From Methylococcaceae bacterium (GTDB taxonomy: Bacteria; Pseudomonadota; Gammaproteobacteria; Methylococcales; Methylomonadaceae): DNA of 8,188 bases. Location: positions 1-8,188 of the forward strand of contig JABFST010000386.1 in the NCBI GenBank assembly GCA_013140465.1. The letters run 5' to 3'. Below, in pieces: positions 5,642-8,188 of this stretch (within the stretch, counting starts at the first letter, position 1; every line of letters starts with the position of its first letter). The notes beneath the pieces are model-generated. The model had not been told where the DNA came from. It saw only the letters and a list, made by a program, of their open reading frames with translations, and searched no databases. The position numbers and the translations under genes are program-made.

Positions 5642-6286
5642 CTAACCATATAAATCGTCATCTTCGTCGTCCGTCATCATATACAACGCGTCAAATCCAT
5701 CTGCCCCACATTTTTTAGTTAGCGTTTGCAAGATTTTTTTAATATCAGCGGGCGATTCATAGGGGCCATTCGCATAAAAAGGCTTTCCGTCCTTACCGTA
5801 GGTATATTTCACTGGACACGCGCTTGCATCAATATCACCAAATATATCTTTGGCATTTTTATAATCAGGATGAGGAGAAAATCCCAATTCATTGGCGTAA
5901 TCGACCAGACCATCCAATAGTTTTTTTGCACAGGTTTGATGTATTTTTTCAAAATCCCTGTTTCCTGTTGCGGCCATTCTTGCTTTATATTCGTGTTCGT
6001 AGGTATATTCAGACACAACCATAAACATCGCATCTTTGACACCTAAACAAAAAACGTCGATAACAAAAACACTCATGGCTATATCACCATTTGGAACACG
6101 CCGGGCTACCAGCACTTCTCCTATACCTGAAGCAAATAAATTTGTCGGAATCAAACACTCATGAATAGGAAAATTTGCATAAGGTTTTGCTTTTCTCATC
6201 GACAGTGTTGGTTTTTTGACGGTTACCCCTCTTTTCTTTTTTTTCTTTGCCAGTTTTTTTTGGCGTTGTTGTTCTGATATAGTCAT
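5642..6286 (-). CDS. Uncharacterised conserved-looking protein, 214 aa, Lys-rich N-terminus
   Basis: I do not recognise a named function. The N-terminus is very basic (KKLAKKKKKRG at 10-20), which could bind nucleic acid or simply be disordered. The middle has a motif-like block, GIGEVLVARRVPNGDI (54-69) followed by VFVIDVFCLGVKDA (73-86). Further blocks are GFSPHPDYKNA (135-145) and GKDGKPFYANGPYE (164-177). The C-terminus is acidic (DDEDDD). There is no signal peptide or membrane segment, so it is probably cytoplasmic. The blocks look like a conserved single-domain family seen across distant bacteria, from memory only. The ATG at 6286 has GAGG nine bases upstream, with a hairpin directly before it. 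It is flanked on both sides by palindromic repeats of the same family, consistent with a stand-alone acquired gene. Confidence 0.75.
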   Translation of the reverse strand: MTISEQQRQKKLAKKKKKRGVTVKKPTLSMRKAKPYANFPIHECLIPTNLFASGIGEVLVARRVPNGDIAMSVFVIDVFCLGVKDAMFMVVSEYTYEHEYKARMAATGNRDFEKIHQTCAKKLLDGLVDYANELGFSPHPDYKNAKDIFGDIDASACPVKYTYGKDGKPFYANGPYESPADIKKILQTLTKKCGADGFDALYMMTDDEDDDLYG

Positions 6287-6298
6287 TTGTTACATCCT

Positions 6299-6327
6299 CA
6301 CAAATTTGGATTTGTGGTATTTTACCA
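6299..6327 (-). promoter_or_regulatory. Candidate promoter and operator-like hairpin of the 214-aa gene
   Basis: On the minus strand TGGTAAAAT (6319-6327) is an extended -10 match. Just downstream is a perfect 7-bp inverted repeat CACAAAT-CCAA-ATTTGTG (6299-6316) that would include the transcription start and ends directly at the AGGA ribosome-binding site. It could be a repressor site or an mRNA hairpin affecting translation. Evidence is sequence pattern only. Confidence 0.4.
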
Positions 6328-6360
6328 AGGTGGTGGTTGATACGAACTTACCCGCCAACG

Positions 6361-6410
6361 TCAAGCAGAGCTTGAGGCTAGGCATTCCCAAGCGGAGCTT
6401 GAGAACGAGA
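6361..6410. repeat. Palindromic repeats upstream of the 214-aa gene (CCCAAG-type)
   Basis: TCAAGC-AGA-GCTTGA (6361-6375) is a perfect 6-bp-arm palindrome. It is followed by GGCATTCCCAAGCGGAGCTT and GAGAACGAG (6381-6409), a relative of the repeats at 5521-5578 and 5611-5641. No gene is seen between 6287 and 6501; the stretch is repeats plus the promoter region. Confidence 0.6.
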
Positions 6411-6419
6411 TATACAGCC

Positions 6420-6498
6420 GTAGCCCGCATGTAGCAACGCTGAATGCGGGAACGTTCGCACCATGCCCCCCGTATTCCGCAAGCTCCATACGGGCTAG
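6420..6498. repeat. REPIN-like inverted pair of REP palindromes
   Basis: First unit: GTAG followed by CCCGCAT...ATGCGGG (6420-6451). Second unit, read on the minus strand: CTAG followed by CCCGTAT...ATACGGG (6469-6498). The two are related, inverted with respect to each other and about 17 bases apart. This is the arrangement of REPINs/BIMEs mobilised by REP-associated tyrosine transposases, whose REPs start with a GTAG-type tetranucleotide. No such transposase is in the window. Confidence 0.65.
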
Positions 6499-6501
6499 TT
6501 G

Positions 6502-7110
6502 CTAGATTGACATAATCAAACCAAAAATATCCCGCAAAGTGAAGATTGTACCTATCATTTCGAGAACTAGCCCTATTGTTCCAAGCAACCTGTTTAAAAT
6601 CAAACCTCGCGTGATTATTCCCCATAGCGGTTTAATGCTATAGACCATAAAAAGCAATAGTGAAACAGATACTGTGCAAAATAGAATGAACGGGTATGTA
6701 AAATAATAATCTTCACCAAAAACTGCAAATAGAGCAAGTTTTAACGATTCATTAATTATCTGAGAAAAAATAAACCACCCATAAGGTATGAGTGCAGCAA
6801 TTGAAAAACCTTTACCATAGCCAAATTTTTTAATAGCCACATAGAAAAAAGCTGGAAAAAAAAGTAGTGCTAACGATAAAGCTCTCGTTGTAGGTGTACA
6901 TAATAACAATACTCCAAAGAAGCTTCCTCTCTTAAAGGATTCTTCGTTTTTTAATTCTTGTTTAATCCTTTTTTTAAACCATTGAGGGTCAAGAGAATAA
7001 CCAGAAATTAGTAACTGATAAGCGATGTGCTCCTTTTCTTTTCGTTCTTGTTCATTTTCGCAGCCAGAAAGTGTAAAGATTATAATTATTAAAAAAATAA
7101 ACACTTTCAT
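6502..7110 (-). CDS. Polytopic membrane protein with lipobox, unknown function, 202 aa
   Basis: No family was recognised. The N-terminus MKVFIFLIIIIFTLSGCEN is a textbook lipoprotein signal with lipobox LSGC and Cys17 as the predicted lipidated residue. Residues 18-62 are highly charged and hydrophilic. After that come about four hydrophobic segments, roughly 64-93, 103-131, 138-160 and 168-198, so the rest should be embedded in the inner membrane. A lipidated N-terminus combined with a polytopic body is uncommon. The ATG at 7110 has GGAGG seven bases upstream, a strong site. The gene is clearly AT-richer than greA or the left-hand genes, which suggests acquisition. REP palindromes lie on both sides (6469-6498 and 7132-7158). 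It could be an immunity or envelope-stress protein, but nothing in the sequence proves it. Confidence 0.7.
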   Translation of the reverse strand: MKVFIFLIIIIFTLSGCENEQERKEKEHIAYQLLISGYSLDPQWFKKRIKQELKNEESFKRGSFFGVLLLCTPTTRALSLALLFFPAFFYVAIKKFGYGKGFSIAALIPYGWFIFSQIINESLKLALFAVFGEDYYFTYPFILFCTVSVSLLLFMVYSIKPLWGIITRGLILNRLLGTIGLVLEMIGTIFTLRDIFGLIMSI

Positions 7111-7131
7111 TTAAAAACCTCCACTAAGCTG

Positions 7132-7158
7132 GTCGGGTTAGCGATAGCGTAACCCGAC
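7132..7158. repeat. REP-like palindrome (GTCGGGTTA type), copy 1
   Basis: A perfect 9-bp stem GTCGGGTTA (7132-7140) / TAACCCGAC (7150-7158) with loop GCGATAGCG. It lies just upstream of the ribosome-binding site of the lipobox membrane protein gene. Confidence 0.75.
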
Positions 7159-7197
7159 AGATACAGTACTTTCAACCTTAGCTAGTGACAGACATAT

Positions 7198-7230
7198 AGA
7201 CCTGTCAGGTTTTAAAAACCTGACAGGTCT
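7198..7230. repeat. Perfect 33-base palindrome (ACCTGTCAGG type)
   Basis: Two 16-base arms, AGACCTGTCAGGTTTT and its exact complement, surround a single A at 7214. Its sequence is unrelated to the neighbouring REP copies. Palindromes of this CCTGTCAGG type are, from memory, dispersed in several bacterial genomes. It may also terminate vapBC transcription. The surrounding stretch 7111-7356 contains only this and two REP copies. Confidence 0.7.
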
Positions 7231-7317
7231 TGGCTTTGAGCCCTTTCAAGTAATTAACCTGCTATAACCGCTGTAACCAACCGAGTATAAAAACACTGTA
7301 CCACACATCACAATGTA

Positions 7318-7349
7318 TCGGGTTACGGCTATCGCCTAACCCGACCTAC
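7318..7349. repeat. REP-like palindrome (GTCGGGTTA type), copy 2, downstream of vapC
   Basis: An 8-bp stem TCGGGTTA (7318-7325) / TAACCCGA (7337-7344). On the minus strand it is preceded by GTAG (7346-7349), the REP head tetranucleotide. It starts seven bases past the vapC stop. Its core GGGTTACGGCTATC is shared with copy 3. Confidence 0.75.
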
Positions 7350-7356
7350 AAAATAT

Positions 7357-7755
7357 CTAAAGACTCCAATTTTCTAAAGGCAAATCTGCAATTTTCTCAA
7401 AATGCCGCGTATTATTCGTTACCAGCGTTAAATTATTCGCTAAGCAGATGCTGGCAATCAATAAATCCATATCAGCAACACTATTACCTTCTTTTTGTAA
7501 CCGTGCCTTTGTCTGTGCAAATATGTCAGCTGACTGTTTGTCAAATTGCACAATTGTTAGCGCATCTAAAAAATGCCGAATTGCTGTTAGATTTTCAACC
7601 AATTTAGCCGATTTATAAGCACCAAATAATAACTCAGTATAATTAATAATCGTAGTTGATAGGTCATCCATAGGAGTGTCTATAAACCTTTCAACCACTT
7701 TAGGATGATTCTTCAAATAGTAAATTAAAATATCGCTGTCAATTGCATATTTCAT
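7357..7755 (-). CDS. vapC: PIN-domain toxin, VapC family, 132 aa
   Basis: VapC toxins are Mg-dependent endoribonucleases that cut specific RNAs, often initiator tRNA or rRNA, when the antitoxin is lost. The whole protein is one PIN domain of normal length. The acidic active-site positions are present: Asp6 in YAIDSDILI, Glu41 in INYTELLFG, Asp97 with Asp95 in SVADMDLLIAS, and the TNN element at 113-115 followed by HF. The enzyme therefore looks intact. Its ATG overlaps the antitoxin stop as ATGA, typical of coupled toxin-antitoxin operons with the antitoxin first. REP palindromes flank the pair on both sides. The actual RNA target cannot be told from sequence. Confidence 0.92.
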   Translation of the reverse strand: MKYAIDSDILIYYLKNHPKVVERFIDTPMDDLSTTIINYTELLFGAYKSAKLVENLTAIRHFLDALTIVQFDKQSADIFAQTKARLQKEGNSVADMDLLIASICLANNLTLVTNNTRHFEKIADLPLENWSL

Positions 7756-7988
7756 AAATCAAATTCTGTAGTTTTATTGACACGGCTTTGCTGAATAGTT
7801 GCCAATAAATCATCTGCTTCATTTTCTTGCAATATCCCTGCAAACGCTAATAAAGCCTGATGTTTTTTGATTTTTTTTACATAGTCCTCAATGGCTTGTT
7901 TAAGGATGTCCTGTTGCGATATATTTAATTCACGCGCAATTTCATTAACCGCTGCCGAAAGCTCATTATCTATCATCATGGCTTGCAT
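7752..7988 (-). CDS. VapB-type antitoxin of the PIN toxin, 78 aa
   Basis: The antitoxin partner neutralises the PIN toxin and represses the shared operon. Residues about 5-40 (MIDNELSAAVNEIARELNIS...ILKQAIEDYVKK) look like a ribbon-helix-helix/Arc-type DNA-binding region. The C-terminal tail (about 50-78, ending SRVNKTTEFDL) would wrap the toxin. The ATG at 7988 is preceded by AAAGGAGG with five-base spacing, the best ribosome-binding site in the window, as expected for an antitoxin that must outnumber its toxin. It overlaps vapC by four bases. Only 64 bases, mostly a REP palindrome, separate it from carB. No classical promoter was found there, so the operon may use carB read-through or a promoter within carB. 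Confidence 0.88.
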   Translation of the reverse strand: MQAMMIDNELSAAVNEIARELNISQQDILKQAIEDYVKKIKKHQALLAFAGILQENEADDLLATIQQSRVNKTTEFDL

Positions 7989-8011
7989 GTTTACCTCCTT
8001 TTATCAAATTC

Positions 8012-8045
8012 GTAGGTCGGGTTACGGCTATCCCCTAACCCGACC
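8012..8045. repeat. REP-like palindrome (GTCGGGTTA type), copy 3, between carB and vapBC
   Basis: GTAG head at 8012-8015. A 10-bp stem GGTCGGGTTA (8015-8024) pairs with TAACCCGACC (8036-8045), with loop CGGCTATCCCC. The loop and arms match copy 2 in the same orientation. It lies eight bases past the carB stop and could terminate or stabilise the carB message. Confidence 0.78.
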
Positions 8046-8052
8046 ACAAAAC

Positions 8053-8188
8053 CTAATTCAAACTCTTATGCAAATCCTGCAAACAATTCACATCGCCCGC
8101 ATCCAATTCACCCAAGGCATAACACGCGGCTTTCGCGCCTGCCATTGTCGTGTAGTAAGTGACCCGATGTTGCAAGGCTTCCCTACGC
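8053..8188 (-). CDS. carB: Carbamoyl-phosphate synthase large subunit, C-terminal end (partial)
   Basis: CarB makes carbamoyl phosphate from bicarbonate, ATP and glutamine-derived ammonia for pyrimidine and arginine synthesis. Only the last 45 codons are in the window; the gene continues beyond the right edge. The visible end includes IR-REALQ-like RREALQHR and VTYYTTMAGAKA, the characteristic C-terminal stretch of the allosteric (MGS-like) domain. It ends LHKSLN at the TAG at 8053-8055. The domain binds regulators such as UMP in the enterobacterial enzyme. Its position upstream of greA in the same direction matches gammaproteobacterial gene order, with the accessory genes placed between. Confidence 0.92.
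   Translation of the reverse strand, partial: RREALQHRVTYYTTMAGAKAACYALGELDAGDVNCLQDLHKSLN

Noticed and set aside
6290..6625. 111-codon minus-strand reading frame upstream of the 214-aa gene
   Set aside because: It runs through the REPIN and CCCAAG-type repeats and overlaps the end of the lipobox protein gene in another frame. Its sequence looks like translated repeat DNA.
7111..8045. Possible CRISPR array from the repeated GTCGGGTTA palindromes
   Set aside because: Only three copies, irregularly spaced by about 180 and 690 bases, one of the gaps being genes. They are REP-like palindromes, not a repeat-spacer array.

Overview
The window looks like the chromosome of a gammaproteobacterial methylotroph or methanotroph (Methylococcales-like). 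Two observations support this. A small group of genes resembles the archaeal-type methanofuran/tetrahydromethanopterin cofactor genes that methylotrophic bacteria carry. The right half keeps the carB...greA order known from gammaproteobacteria. The species cannot be named from sequence reading alone.

Left half (about 240-4138, GC-rich): an ATP-grasp ligase resembling MfnD, an actin-fold protein of the MfnF/'H4MPT-linked C1 transfer' family, and a membrane-anchored lytic transglycosylase lie head to tail on the minus strand with 11-bp and 8-bp gene overlaps. A HisA/HisF-like TIM-barrel gene is divergent from them across only 36 bp. The block is bounded by two inverted copies of one repeat (1-217 and 4174-4272). 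The left copy has been split by a 109-bp MITE-like insertion with 16-bp terminal inverted repeats and a 7-bp target duplication.

Right half (4317-8188): greA and the 3' end of carB are the housekeeping frame, both on the minus strand. Normally neighbours, they are here separated by about 3.3 kb of AT-richer accessory DNA. In the direction of transcription it holds a PIN-domain toxin-antitoxin pair (vapBC type), a lipobox-bearing polytopic membrane protein of unknown function, an uncharacterised 214-residue protein, a small DUF1640-like coiled-coil/membrane protein, and a BrnA-type antitoxin with no BrnT toxin beside it. The BrnA gene appears to begin at an AUU codon. Almost every gap between these genes holds palindromic REP-like repeats of at least four families, so the interval looks like a hot spot built up cassette by cassette without breaking the carB-greA transcription direction.

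Functionally, the left genes probably help build the formyl-carrier cofactor (methylofuran) of the formaldehyde oxidation pathway. The right-hand island is a stress/addiction-type accessory region. No complete transposase, CRISPR array, tRNA or rRNA was seen. No gap between genes exceeds 300 bp.
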